NCBI GenBank assembly: GCA_958496175.1
Contig: OY292276.1
Location: 54,449,080-54,513,079, forward strand
Reading direction: 5' to 3'
Length of the DNA stretch: 64,000 nucleotides
DNA from: Sisyra terminalis
Taxonomy: Eukaryota > Arthropoda > Insecta > Neuroptera > Sisyridae
The position numbers were made by a program, and so were the translations under genes. Under the pieces are notes generated by a model, which made no database searches, had not been told where the DNA came from, and was given only the letters and a program-made list of their open reading frames with translations. Shown in pieces: positions 12,740 through 23,230 of this stretch; the stretch's first letter is position 1; each line of letters starts with the position of its first letter.

Positions 12740-15459
12740 TATGTTAAGGAGGATTCGACCAATAATAATCAGCTTTATTTCTCCAAAAAAAACCACCCCG
12801 TATATCCTTTTTATTCTGTAGAAAATAGTCCTTTTTGAAATTTGGAGATGGAATTGTGAGCGTCCATTAACCCACAAGAATAAATTTTTTTCACATTACA
12901 ATTCACTAGAAGGCCTTGTTTCATAATCCGTTGAGAAAACTAGACCTCATAATGAAAAGTCACCCCCCTAAAATCACCCAATTGCAGTCGAAATTTGTCG
13001 CATTGATTTTCAACTTCTTATATTCCCTTTTTAATTTCACGCCCTTATATCCCGTTAATTCAAAAAAAATTATATGAACTATGTTAAGGAGGATTCGACC
13101 AATAATAATCAGCTTTATTTCTCCAAAAATAACCACCCCGTATATCCATTTTATTCTGTAGAAAATAGTCCTTTTTGAAATTTGGAGATGGAATTGTGAG
13201 CGTCCTGTAACCCACAGGACTAAATTTTTTTCACATTACTATTCACTAGAAGGCCTTGTTTCATAATCTGTTGAGAAAACTAGACCTCATAATGAAAAGT
13301 CACCCCCCTAAAATCACCCAATTGCAGTCGAAATTTGTCGCATTGATTTTCAACTTCTTATATTCCCTTTTTAATTTCACGCCCTTATATCCCGTTAATT
13401 CAAAAAAAATTATATGAACTATTTTAAGGAGGATTCGACCAATAATAATCAGCCATATTTCTCCAAAAAAAACCATCCCGTATATCCTTTTTATTCTGTT
13501 GAAAATGTTCCTTTTTGAAATTTGGAAATGGAATTTTGAGCGTCCTGTAACCCACAGGACAAAATTTTTTTCAAATTACTATTCACTAGAAGGCCTTGTT
13601 TCATAATCCGTTGAGAAAACTAGACCTCATAATGAAAAGTCACCCCCCTAAAATCACCCAATTGCAGTCGAAATTTGTCGCATTGATTTTCAACTTCTTA
13701 TATTCCCTTTTTAATTTCACGCACTTATATCCCGTTAATTCAAAAAAAATTATATGAACTATGTTAAGGAGGATTCGACCAATAATTATCAGCTTTATTT
13801 CTCCAAAAAAAACCATCCCGTATATCCTTTTTATTCTGTTGAAAATGTTCCTTTTTGAAATTTGGAAATGGAATTATGAGCGTCCTGTAACCCACAGGAC
13901 AAAATTTTTTTCACATTACTATTCACTAGAAGGCCTTGTTTCATAATCCGTTGAGAAAACTAGACCTCATAATGAAAAGTCACCCCCCTAAAATCACCCA
14001 ATTGCTGTCGAAATTTGTCGCATTGATTTTCAACTTCTTATATTCCCTTTTTAATTTCACGCCCTTATATCCCGTTAATTCAAAAAAAATTATATGAACT
14101 ATTTTAAGGAGGATTCGACCAATAATAATCAGCCATATTTCTCCAAAAAAAACCATCCCGTATATCCTTTTTATTCTGTTGAAAATGTTCCTTTTTGAAA
14201 TTTGGAAATGGAATTTTGAGCGTCCTGTAACCCACAGGACAAAATTTTTTTCAAATAACTATTCACTAGAAGGCCTTGTTTCATAATCCGTTGAGAAAAC
14301 TAGACCTCATAATGAAAAGTCACCCCCCTAAAATCACCCAATTGCAGTCGAAATTTGTCGCATTGATTTTCAACTTCTTATATTCCCTTTTTAATTTCAC
14401 GCCCTTATATCCCGTTAATTCAAAAAAAATTATATGAACTATGTTAAGGAGGATTCGACCAATAATAATCAGCTTTATTTCTCCAAAAAAAACCACCCCG
14501 TATATCCTTTTTATTCTGTAGAAAATAGTCCTTTTTGAAATTTGGAGATGGAATTGTGAGCGTCCTGTAACCCACAGGACTAAATTTTTTTCACATTACT
14601 ATTCACTAGAAGGCCTTGTTTCATAATCTGTTGAGAAAACTAGACCTCATAATGAAAAGTCACCCCCCTAAAATCACCCAATTGCAGTCGAAATTTGTCG
14701 CATTGATTTTCAACTTCTTATATTCCCTTTTTAATTTCACGCCCTTATATCCCGTTAATTCAAAAAAAATTATATGAACTATTTTAAGGAGGATTCGACC
14801 AATAATAATCAGCCATATTTCTCCAAAAAAAACCATCCCGTATATCCTTTTTATTCTGTTGAAAATGTTCCTTTTTGAAATTTGGAAATGGAATTTTGAG
14901 CGTCCTGTAACCCACAGGACAAAATTTTTTTCAAATTACTATTCACTAGAAGGCCTTGTTTCATAATCCGATGAGAAAACTAGACCTCATAATGAAAAGT
15001 CACCCCCCTAAAATAACCCAATTGCAGTCGAAATTTGTCGCATTGATTTTCAACTTCTTATATTCCCTTTTTAATTTCACGCACTTATATCCCGTTAATT
15101 CAAAAAAAATTATATGAACTATGTTAAGGAGGATTCGACCAATAATTATCAGCTTTATTTCTCCAAAAAAAACCATCCCGTATATCCTTTTTATTCTGTT
15201 GAAAATGTTCCTTTTTGAAATTTGGAAATGGAATTATGAGCGTCCTGTAACCCACAGGACAAAATTTTTTTCACATTACTATTCACTAGAAGGCCTTGTT
15301 TCATAATCCGTTGAGAAAACTAGACCTCATAATGAAAAGTCACCCCCCTAAAATCACCCAATTGCAGTCGAAATTTGTCGCATTGATTTTCAACTTCTTA
15401 TATTCCCTTTTTAATTTCACGCCCTTATATCCCGTTAATTCAAAAAAAATTATATGAAC
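12740..15459 (+). repeat. Octameric higher-order repeat, copy 2 (2,720 bp)
   Basis: Same c-d-b-a-b-d-b-a order as the preceding copy, with the shared private variants at 13,125, 14,001, 14,251 and 15,011. By eye only about three differences were found between copies (near 11,457/14,177, 12,203/14,923 and 12,251/14,971), which means a recent duplication. It is followed by two c-type monomers that are not part of a further octamer. Confidence 0.88.
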
Positions 15460-17779
15460 TATGTTAAGGAGGATTCGACCAATAATAATCAGCTTTATTT
15501 CTCCAAAAAAAACCACCCCGTATATCCTTTTTATTCTGTAGAAAATAGTCCTTTTTGAAATTTGGAGATGGAATTGTGAGCGTCCATTAACCCACAGGAA
15601 TAAATTTTTTTCACATTACAATTCACTAGAAGGCCTTGTTTCATAATCCGTTGAGAAAACTAGACCTCATAATGAAAAGTCACCCCCCTAAAATCACCCA
15701 ATTGCAGTCGAAATTTGTCGCATTGATTTTTAACTTCTTATATTCCCTTTTTAATTTCACGCCCTTATATCCCGTTAATTCAAAAAAAATTATATGAACT
15801 ATGTTAAGGAGGATTCGACCAATAATAATCAGCTTTATTTCTCCAAAAAAAACCACCCCGTATATCCTTTTTATTCTGTAGAAAATAGTCCTTTTTGAAA
15901 TTTGGAGATGGAATTGTGAGCGTCCATTAACCCACAGGAATAAATTTTTTTCACATTACAATTCACTAGAAGGCCTTGTTTCATAATCCGTTGAGAAAAC
16001 TAGACCTCATAATGAAAAGTCACCCCCCTAAAATCACCCAATTGCAGTCGAAATTTGTCGCATACATTTTCAACTTCTTATATTCCCTTTTTAATTTCAC
16101 GCGCTTATATCTCGATAATTAAAAAAAATTTTGATGAACTATGTTAAGGAGGATTCGACCAATAATAATCAGCTATATTTCTCCAAAAAAAACCATCCCG
16201 TATATCCTTTTTATTCTGTTGAAAATGTTCCTTTTTGAAATTTGGAAATGGAATTGTGAGCGTCCTGTAACCCACAGGACAAAATTTTTTTCACATTACT
16301 ATTCACTAGAAGGCCGTGTTTCATAATCCGTTGAGAAAACTAGACCTCATAATGAAAAGTCACCCCCCAAAAATCACCCAATTGCAGTCGAAATTTGTCG
16401 CATGATTTTCATCTCCTTATATTCCCTTTTTAATTTCACGCCCTTATATCCTGTTAATTCAAAAAAAATTATATGATCTATGTTAAGGAGGATTCGACCA
16501 ATATTAATCAGCTTTATTTCTCCAAAAAAAACCATCCCGTATATCCTTTTTATTCTGTTGAAAATAGTCCTTTTTGAAATTTGGAAATGGAATTGTGAGC
16601 GTCCTGTAACCCACAGGACAAAATTTTTTTCACATTACTATTCACTAGAAGGCCTTGTTTCATAATCCGTTGAGAAAACTAGACCTCATAATGAAAAGTC
16701 ATCTCCCTAAAATCACCCAATTGCAGTCGAAATTTGTCGCATAGATTTTCAACTCCTTATATTCCCTTTTTAATTTCACGCACTTATATCTTGTTAATTC
16801 AAAAAAAATTTTGATGAACTATGTTAAGGAGGATTCGACCAAGAATAATCAGCTATATTTCCCCAAAAAAAACCATCCCGTATATCCTTTTTATTCTGTT
16901 GAAAATAGTCCTTTTTGAAATTTGGAAATGGAATTGTGAGCGTCCTGTAACCCACAGGACTAAATTTTTTCACATTACTATTCACTAGAAGGCCTTGTTT
17001 CATAGTCCGTTGAGAAAACTAGACCTTATAATGAAAAGTCACCCCCCTAAAATCACCCAATTGCAGTCGAAATTTGTCGCATAAATTTTCAACTCCTTAT
17101 ATTCCCTTTTTAATTTCACGCCCTTATATCCCGTTAATTCAAAAAAAATTATAGGAACTATTTTAAGGAGGATTCGACCAATAATAATCAGCTTTAGTTC
17201 TCCAAAAAAACCCATCCCGTATATCCTTTTTATTCTGTTGAAAATAGTCCTTTTTGAAATTTGGAAATGGAATTGTGAGCGTCCTGTAACCCACAGGACA
17301 AAATTTTTTTCATATTACTATTCACTTGAAGGCCTTGTTTCATAATCCGTTGAGAAAACTAGACCTCATAATGAAAAGTCACCCCCCTAAAATCACCCAA
17401 TTGCAGTCGAAATTTGTCGCATAGATTTTCAACTCCTTATATTCCCTTTTTAATTTCACGCCCTTATATCCCGTTAATTCAAAAAAAATTATATGAACTA
17501 TTTTAAGGAGGATTCGACCAATAATAATCAGCTTTATTTCTCCAAAAAAAACCATCCCGTATATTCTTTTTATTCTGTTGAAAATGTTCCTTTTTGAAAT
17601 TTGGAAATGGAATTGTGCGCGTCCTGTAACCCACAGGACAAAATTTTTTTCACATTACTATTCACTAGAAGGCCTTGTTTCATAATCCGTTGAGAAAACT
17701 AGACCTCATAATGAAAAGTCACCCCCCTAAAATCACCCAATTGCAGTCGAAATTTGTCGCATAGATTTTCAACTTCTTA

Positions 17780-18080
17780 TCTTCGCGCCCTTATATCTCG
17801 TTAAAACATGAAATTTTGCTTTAGCGTTGTTAAGGATGATTCTACAAGTAATTTCAGCTATTTTTAAGCGGATAAATCCATGCCTTATATCCTTTTTTTA
17901 TTGTTGAAGATTGTCCTTTTTTAACATTTGAAATAAAACTGTGGGTGTCCTTATACACAAAGGAAATGTTTTTTATCACCTTTGTATACAGGGGCGGTAA
18001 CCTTTATATAAATCGTTGAAAAATAAGTTTTATCAGAAAAAAATCACGCGATTGTATGATTTTTTTAAATTTAGCAGTTA
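17780..18080 (+). repeat. Degenerate boundary monomer, left
   Basis: A strongly diverged monomer still alignable in order: ttaaggatgattctac (monomer ttaaggaggattcgac), a run equivalent to ccgtatatcctttttattc, gattgtcctttttt, gaaataaaactgtggg and the tail aatcgttgaaaaataag. It sits between the homogeneous array and the palindrome core and is duplicated in inverse at 22,930-23,230. Diverged terminal monomers are expected where homogenisation by unequal exchange stops. Confidence 0.8.
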
Positions 18081-18900
18081 GGCAATCATTGTTTTAGATA
18101 TGTTAGTGCGTGTTGCATTGTGTTCCTAAGGTTTCATGTTAAAGTAATTAGAGAGTATGTGAGTTTTAGAGAATAATAAACTATTTTTTTACAGATCCAA
18201 ATTGTCAGAAAATTAAGAACAAGGACTTTGGAGTTAAAATGTTTATCATTTCCAAATGGACGTTTGAGGAATGAATGCTGATAGTTCCAGAATCTTCCAT
18301 TGAATTCATCATGGATATCATTTCCACAATTGGTATCTACTGAGAAGAACATGAATGTACTTACTACAACAATTAGTGGTTTAAATTAAGTTTCTATAAA
18401 TCAGTGAAAGTGATGTGATAAAGTGGTTTAAGTGATAAATAATCAAATTATCAGAAATGTCAATAGTCTTTTATTTACTTTATACGTCTATATGATTGTA
18501 ACAATTAATACTTTACATAAATTATATAAACTATTGTAATAATGGAAAATGATTATTGTATTATATTATAAACTGAATTGATATTTAGCATTAATAAAAT
18601 TTATTTTAATTGAATTCATTGTATCAATTCGATTTACCCCACCCATCCTCTTGAATTTTATATTTCAGGGCTTTTTTTTACAGTTGTAGTTCATAGAAAA
18701 GTTAAATTAATACAACGATAAGGTAAGTAAGGTTGTTCTTAAGATTAGCGTATAATACGAAAAAGCCAAAATCGAAAAATAGCTTTACTTTTCGATGTCC
18801 TTAGTCGTTGTTTTTGTTTGTTAAAAAATGTTATTTTATGAAGAATTTCTATTGAAATACAGTTTTAATTTTTACGAAAAAAACGATGAAGGACATTAAA
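18081..18900. other. AT-rich arm segment without supported genes
   Basis: Non-satellite DNA inside the left arm, mirrored at 22,110-22,929. It shows no coding pattern, tandem repeat or RNA gene that I can support. It separates the degenerate satellite monomer from the core unit that begins near 18,890. Confidence 0.6.
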
Positions 18901-19190
18901 ATGTTGCCATGTCTTTAGACAAATTTTCCGGGATTAACTTGGAGAAGCTATGGTTAAAATATTTCCGGGAAATTCAAATTCCTTCGATCGAAAAAATTTT
19001 GCAAATATCAATCGATGCAGAAATCTTTATATATGAGTTTTAACGTCATTTACATATATCTTCTAATGGCCGAGTGGACTGAGATGTGGATTATCAAGCA
19101 GAAGATCATGGATTCGATTCCTGGTTCCGTAAGTTTTTTCTATTTGTATTAATATAAATATAATTCTAATGTATTCCTTTCAGCATTAAA
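18890..19190 (+). repeat. Core repeat unit segment X (three copies plus a remnant)
   Basis: This segment (aaattttccgggatt, atatttccgggaaattcaaa, cgatcgaaaaaatttt) recurs inverted at 21,820-22,120 as part of the palindrome. It is also present as a diverged copy at 20,600-20,930, which contains an internal duplicate at 20,970-21,110, and as an old remnant at 49,620-49,760. Its separate occurrence outside the palindrome suggests a dispersed element rather than a satellite-specific sequence. I could not assign it to a known transposon class. Confidence 0.6.
19060..19133 (+). other. tRNA-like module with Pol III A and B boxes (left copy)
   Basis: The sequence tggccgagtgg (19,067-19,077) fits the internal A-box consensus TRGYNNANNGG, and gattcgattcc (19,111-19,121) fits the B box GGTTCGANNCC with one mismatch. 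Their 44-bp spacing matches a tRNA of about 74 nt. The putative acceptor and T stems pair poorly, so this is more likely a tRNA-derived relic or SINE-like head than a working tRNA. An inverse copy lies at 21,877-21,950 and a diverged one at 20,660-20,735. Confidence 0.55.
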
Positions 19191-19321
19191 TATCACTTTC
19201 GATCGTTAATAATTATCTTAACGTTAGTTTCAGCCGAATAATTCGATCATCACTTTCAACCTTTCGAGGTTGAAAAGTGATCGATCGATTACGTAGATTT
19301 TTTTTTTGAATTCCGCATATG

Positions 19322-19355
19322 TGACGTCAGCTAATGACGTCACCCAATGACGTCA
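19322..19355. promoter_or_regulatory. Three TGACGTCA (CRE-like) palindromes with 13-bp period
   Basis: TGACGTCA occurs at 19,322-19,329, 19,335-19,342 and 19,348-19,355, separated by gctaa and cccaa. The octamer is the full CRE/ATF binding palindrome in animals. The same three sites recur inverted at 21,655-21,688, and the middle core copy keeps three at 20,417-20,424, 20,430-20,437 and 20,457-20,464, the last with altered spacing. Regulatory function is inference only; a 13-bp tandem repeat is the minimal reading. Confidence 0.6.
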
Positions 19356-19506
19356 TTCCCGAAAAAATGAGGGGGAGGATATCGAATTTTCGATTTTGGT
19401 GAAATAGGAGTTGGGGAATGGCTTAGTTACGTCACGGGAGGTCTAAAAAACATATCCTAAAGTCTATTTTTTACGTTTTTTTTCGAAAAAATTTTCGGCA
19501 GGATTT

Positions 19507-19851
19507 TTGAAAAATCCCAAAAATAGGTCAGTTTTGGCGATTTTTTTCACTTTTTTCAACTTTAACGCCGTTTTTAGCGAAAACTATCAGTCGTAGGTTA
19601 ACGATAGTAGGCTCATTCGATAGCGCTTAAATTACTCTATCGATGATGTAAATTTGGTCCCGGAAAAGCTTAAGGGGAAAAAGTTTTTTTTTCAACGTTT
19701 CAAAAATTTGAAAACGGCGACCGGATGCTCAGCGAATTTATCAAAAATTTTTACATCGAATTTTGGGATAAAATTTACACCATTGGTGCACAACGTTACG
19801 ATCGTGCTTAAAATAAAAAAAAAATTGAACTTTTCGAATGCCAACATCGAA
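19507..19851 (+). repeat. Inner palindrome, left arm
   Basis: Pairs with 19,920-20,265 around a loop of about 68 nt. Pairing is almost perfect; one visible mismatch is gggataaaattt against gggatgaaattt. The arm includes gctcattcgatagcgc and ggtcccggaaaagctt. A homologous but more diverged third copy lies at about 21,165-21,503. A 72-codon frame (19,654-19,872) and its inverse are by-products of the repeat. Confidence 0.92.
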
Positions 19852-19919
19852 TTATTCGATAAATCAAAATAATAATTGCATTGCACTATGTAGTATGTAA
19901 AAAATTTCTCTATGGGAAA

Positions 19920-20265
19920 ATTCGATGTTGGCATTCGAAAAGTTCAATTTTTTTTTTATTTTAAGCACGATCGTAACGTTGTGCACCAATGGTGTAAATT
20001 TCATCCCAAAATTCGATGTAAAAATTTTTGATAAATTCGCTGAGCATCCGGTCGCCGTTTTCAAATTTTTGAAACGTTGAAAAAAAAACTTTTTCCCCTT
20101 AAGCTTTTCCGGGACCAAATTTACATCATCGATAGAGTAATTTAAGCGCTATCGAATGAGCCTACTATCGTTAACCTACGACTGATAGTTTTCGCTAAAA
20201 ACGGCGTTAAAGTTGAAAAAAGTGAAAAAAATCGCCAAAACTGACCTATTTTTGGGATTTTTCAA
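19920..20265 (-). repeat. Inner palindrome, right arm
   Basis: Reverse complement of 19,507-19,851. Beyond 20,265 homology to the left side continues to about 20,597, but it is clearly lower because the left arm there (19,191-19,506) matches 21,504-21,819 instead. The left flank is therefore a mosaic: its inner part pairs with copy 2 and its outer part pairs with copy 3. Confidence 0.9.
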
Positions 20266-20930
20266 AAATCCTGCCGAAAATTTTTTCGAAAAAAAACGTA
20301 AAAAATAGACTTTAGGATATGTTTTTTAGACCTCCCGTGACGTAACTAAGCCATTCCCAAACTCCTATTTCACGAAAATCGAAAATACGATATCCTCCCC
20401 CTCATTTTTTCGGAAATGACGTCATTGGGTGACGTCATTGGATGGCGACGTATGTGTGACGTCATATATATGAACCAAAACGAAAAAAAATCTACGTAAT
20501 CGATCGATCACTTTTCAACCTCGAAAGGTTGAAAGTGATGGTCGAATTATTCGGCTGAAACTAGCGTTAAGATAATTATTAACGATCGAAAGTGATAATT
20601 TATGCTGTAACGAATATATAGAAATTAGAAATTGGTTAGTAGAAATATAAAAATCTTTTACCTTCTTGGGGGTTCGATCCATCGTCTTTCCGTTTATAAC
20701 ATTTTCCGTGCGCTTATCGATTCGGCCATTGGAAGATATATTTATTGATCGTTAAAACTCATATATAAAGATTTCTTCATTGATGGAAACTTGAAAAATT
20801 TTTTCGATCGAAGGAAATGGAATTTTTCAAAAATATTTTAACCATAGCTGCTCCATGTTAAAGTTGGAAAATTTGTCTAAAGACATTGTAACATTTTATA
20901 GTCCTTGATCCTTTTTTCGTAAAAACAAAT
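20266..20930 (-). repeat. Diverged core unit (copy 2), direct repeat of 21,504-22,145
   Basis: Carries in the same order the partial TGACGTCA cluster, cgatcgatcacttttcaacc, the tRNA-like module and segment X. All are shifted by about 1,222 bp from copy 3 and have many substitutions. Copies 2 and 3 are thus head-to-tail repeats, while the left copy is inverted. Confidence 0.8.
20660..20735 (-). other. tRNA-like module (middle copy, diverged)
   Basis: Read on the minus strand, tggccgaatcgataagcgc (20,710-20,728) resembles a tRNA D-arm/A box of the tRNA-Arg style, and ggatcgaacccc (from 20,680 downward) fits the B box with typical spacing. The anticodon region is not convincing and the acceptor ends do not pair well. 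It supports a tRNA origin of this module better than the two palindrome copies do. Confidence 0.5.
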
Positions 20931-20969
20931 TTGTACCTATTTGAATAGCATTATCTTACATAATATATA

Positions 20970-21110
20970 ATTTTACAATCGAACGATTTTCGTAGAGTTT
21001 TCCGGAAAAAATTGAACCATTGCTTCCTTCATGTTACGTTCGGAAAAGTTGTGGAACCACATTGGAAAATTTTTAGATCCTTGATCCATTTTTGCAAGAA
21101 AACCATTTAC
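20970..21110 (-). repeat. Internal duplicate of segment X
   Basis: The stretch with cgaacgattttcg, ttttccggaaaaaattgaacc, cttcatgttacgttcggaaaa and gatccttgatccattttt repeats, with changes, the order seen at 20,800-20,930 (cgatcgaagg, ccatagctgctccatgtta, ggaaaatttgtc, gtccttgatcctttttt). It lies between core copies 2 and 3. Confidence 0.55.
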
Positions 21111-21876
21111 ATTTGCATTGAATTATAACGCATAATACGAAAAGTTTTAATTTCGTATAATTCGTTTATGGTTATCGAAAAGTTCAAATTGTTTTCGATT
21201 ATAGCTCGATCGTAACGTTATGCACCCATGGTGTAAATTTCATCCTATAATTCGATAAAAAAATTTTTCATAGATTCGACGAGCATCAGGTCGACGAAAT
21301 TAAATTTTTATTAAGTTGAAAAAAAAGTTTTTCCCCTTAAGCTTTTCCGGGACCAAATTTACACCATCGATAGAGTAATTCAAGCGCTATCGAATGAGCC
21401 TTCTATCGTTAACCTACGATCGATAGTTTTCGCTAGAAACGGCGTTAAAGTTGAAAAAAGTGAAAAAAAACGCAAAAATTGGCTTATTTTTGGGATTTTT
21501 CTGAAATCCTGCCGAAAATTTTTTCGAAAAAAAACGTAAAAAATAGACTTTAGGATATGTTTTTTAGACCTCCCGTGACGTAACTAAGCCATTCCCCAAC
21601 TCCTATTTCACCAAAATCGAAAATTCGATATCCTCCCCCTCATTTTTTCGGGAATGACGTCATTGGGTGACGTCATTAGCTGACGTCACATATGCGGAAT
21701 TCAAAAAAAAAATCTACGTAATCGATCGATCACTTTTCAACCTCGAAAGGTTGAAAGTGATGATCGAATTATTCGGCTGAAACTAACGTTAAGATAATTA
21801 TTAACGATCGAAAGTGATATTTAATGCTGAAAGGAATACATTAGAATTATATTTATATTAATACAAATAGAAAAAA

Positions 21877-21950
21877 CTTACGGAACCAGGAATCGAATCC
21901 ATGATCTTCTGCTTGATAATCCACATCTCAGTCCACTCGGCCATTAGAAG
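21877..21950 (-). other. tRNA-like module (right palindrome copy)
   Basis: Exact inverse of the module at 19,060-19,133. The A box is complementary to 21,933-21,943 and the B box to 21,889-21,899. Being part of the outer arm it gives no independent evidence of conservation. Confidence 0.55.
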
Positions 21951-22929
21951 ATATATGTAAATGACGTTAAAACTCATATATAAAGATTTCTGCATCGATT
22001 GATATTTGCAAAATTTTTTCGATCGAAGGAATTTGAATTTCCCGGAAATATTTTAACCATAGCTTCTCCAAGTTAATCCCGGAAAATTTGTCTAAAGACA
22101 TGGCAACATTTTAATGTCCTTCATCGTTTTTTTCGTAAAAATTAAAACTGTATTTCAATAGAAATTCTTCATAAAATAACATTTTTTAACAAACAAAAAC
22201 AACGACTAAGGACATCGAAAAGTAAAGCTATTTTTCGATTTTGGCTTTTTCGTATTATACGCTAATCTTAAGAACAACCTTACTTACCTTATCGTTGTAT
22301 TAATTTAACTTTTCTATGAACTACAACTGTAAAAAAAAGCCCTGAAATATAAAATTCAAGAGGATGGGTGGGGTAAATCGAATTGATACAATGAATTCAA
22401 TTAAAATAAATTTTATTAATGCTAAATATCAATTCAGTTTATAATATAATACAATAATCATTTTCCATTATTACAATAGTTTATATAATTTATGTAAAGT
22501 ATTAATTGTTACAATCATATAGACGTATAAAGTAAATAAAAGACTATTGACATTTCTGATAATTTGATTATTTATCACTTAAACCACTTTATCACATCAC
22601 TTTCACTGATTTATAGAAACTTAATTTAAACCACTAATTGTTGTAGTAAGTACATTCATGTTCTTCTCAGTAGATACCAATTGTGGAAATGATATCCATG
22701 ATGAATTCAATGGAAGATTCTGGAACTATCAGCATTCATTCCTCAAACGTCCATTTGGAAATGATAAACATTTTAACTCCAAAGTCCTTGTTCTTAATTT
22801 TCTGACAATTTGGATCTGTAAAAAAATAGTTTATTATTCTCTAAAACTCACATACTCTCTAATTACTTTAACATGAAACCTTAGGAACACAATGCAACAC
22901 GCACTAACATATCTAAAACAATGATTGCC

Positions 22930-23230
22930 TAACTGCTAAATTTAAAAAAATCATACAATCGCGTGATTTTTTTCTGATAAAACTTATTTTTCAACGATTT
23001 ATATAAAGGTTACCGCCCCTGTATACAAAGGTGATAAAAAACATTTCCTTTGTGTATAAGGACACCCACAGTTTTATTTCAAATGTTAAAAAAGGACAAT
23101 CTTCAACAATAAAAAAAGGATATAAGGCATGGATTTATCCGCTTAAAAATAGCTGAAATTACTTGTAGAATCATCCTTAACAACGCTAAAGCAAAATTTC
23201 ATGTTTTAACGAGATATAAGGGCGCGAAGA
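22930..23230 (-). repeat. Degenerate boundary monomer, right
   Basis: Inverse copy of 17,780-18,080, joining the palindrome to the right-hand array. It has the same diverged landmarks, for example aatcatccttaacaacg and ggacacccacagttttatttc. Confidence 0.8.

Larger units (their letters stand above)
1..17779 (+). repeat. ~340-bp satellite array, left block (about 52 monomers, plus orientation)
   Basis: Head-to-tail monomers of 339 or 340 bp run from the window edge to the palindrome. Each contains landmarks in fixed order: a C6 run (gtcacccccctaaaatcacc), cgaaatttgtcgca, an A8 tract before ttat, ttaaggaggattcgacca, a second A8 tract, and tcctgtaacccacagga. Monomers are nearly identical, differing mainly by point changes and one 1-bp deletion (gcatgatt against gcattgatt), which makes the 339-bp form. 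I tell types apart by variants such as ctatgtt/ctatttt, agcttta/agccata, gttgaaaatgttcc/gtagaaaatagtcc and gtcctgtaaccc/gtccattaaccc. Each copy carries a 61-codon frame or an 85-codon antisense frame; these are properties of the repeat and I do not call them genes. The array continues beyond base 1. Confidence 0.97.
17432..19506 (+). repeat. Outer palindrome, left arm (~2.07 kb)
   Basis: Positions here pair with positions in 21,504-23,578 whose sum is about 41,010. Identity is nearly complete by eye; I found a handful of mismatches, for example gtgcgcgtc against gacgctcac near 17,617/23,393. The outer end lies inside the second satellite monomer from the core, where left reads catagattttcaac and right reads the complement of catgattttcatc. 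The inner end is at gcaggattt, after which left reads ttgaaaaatcc and right the complement of cagaaaaatcc. The arm contains the degenerate monomer, an AT-rich stretch without supported genes (18,081-18,900), the tRNA-like module and the TGACGTCA cluster. Confidence 0.92.

Noticed and set aside
1..17779. CRISPR array
   Set aside because: The repeats are 340 bp, contiguous and without unique spacers, in a eukaryotic context.
19060..19133. Functional tRNA gene
   Set aside because: A and B boxes fit, but acceptor and T stems do not pair and there is no clear anticodon arm; called only as a tRNA-like module.
19654..20118. Paired frames beginning MVPEKLKGKK in the inner palindrome
   Set aside because: By-products of the inverted repeat, with a third diverged copy at 21,3xx that does not keep the frame; codon content is not convincing.
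18134..22876. 72-codon frames identical on opposite strands (18,134-18,352 and 22,658-22,876)
   Set aside because: Identity results from the palindrome arms; no domain, no splice or promoter evidence, and AT-rich composition typical of non-coding DNA.
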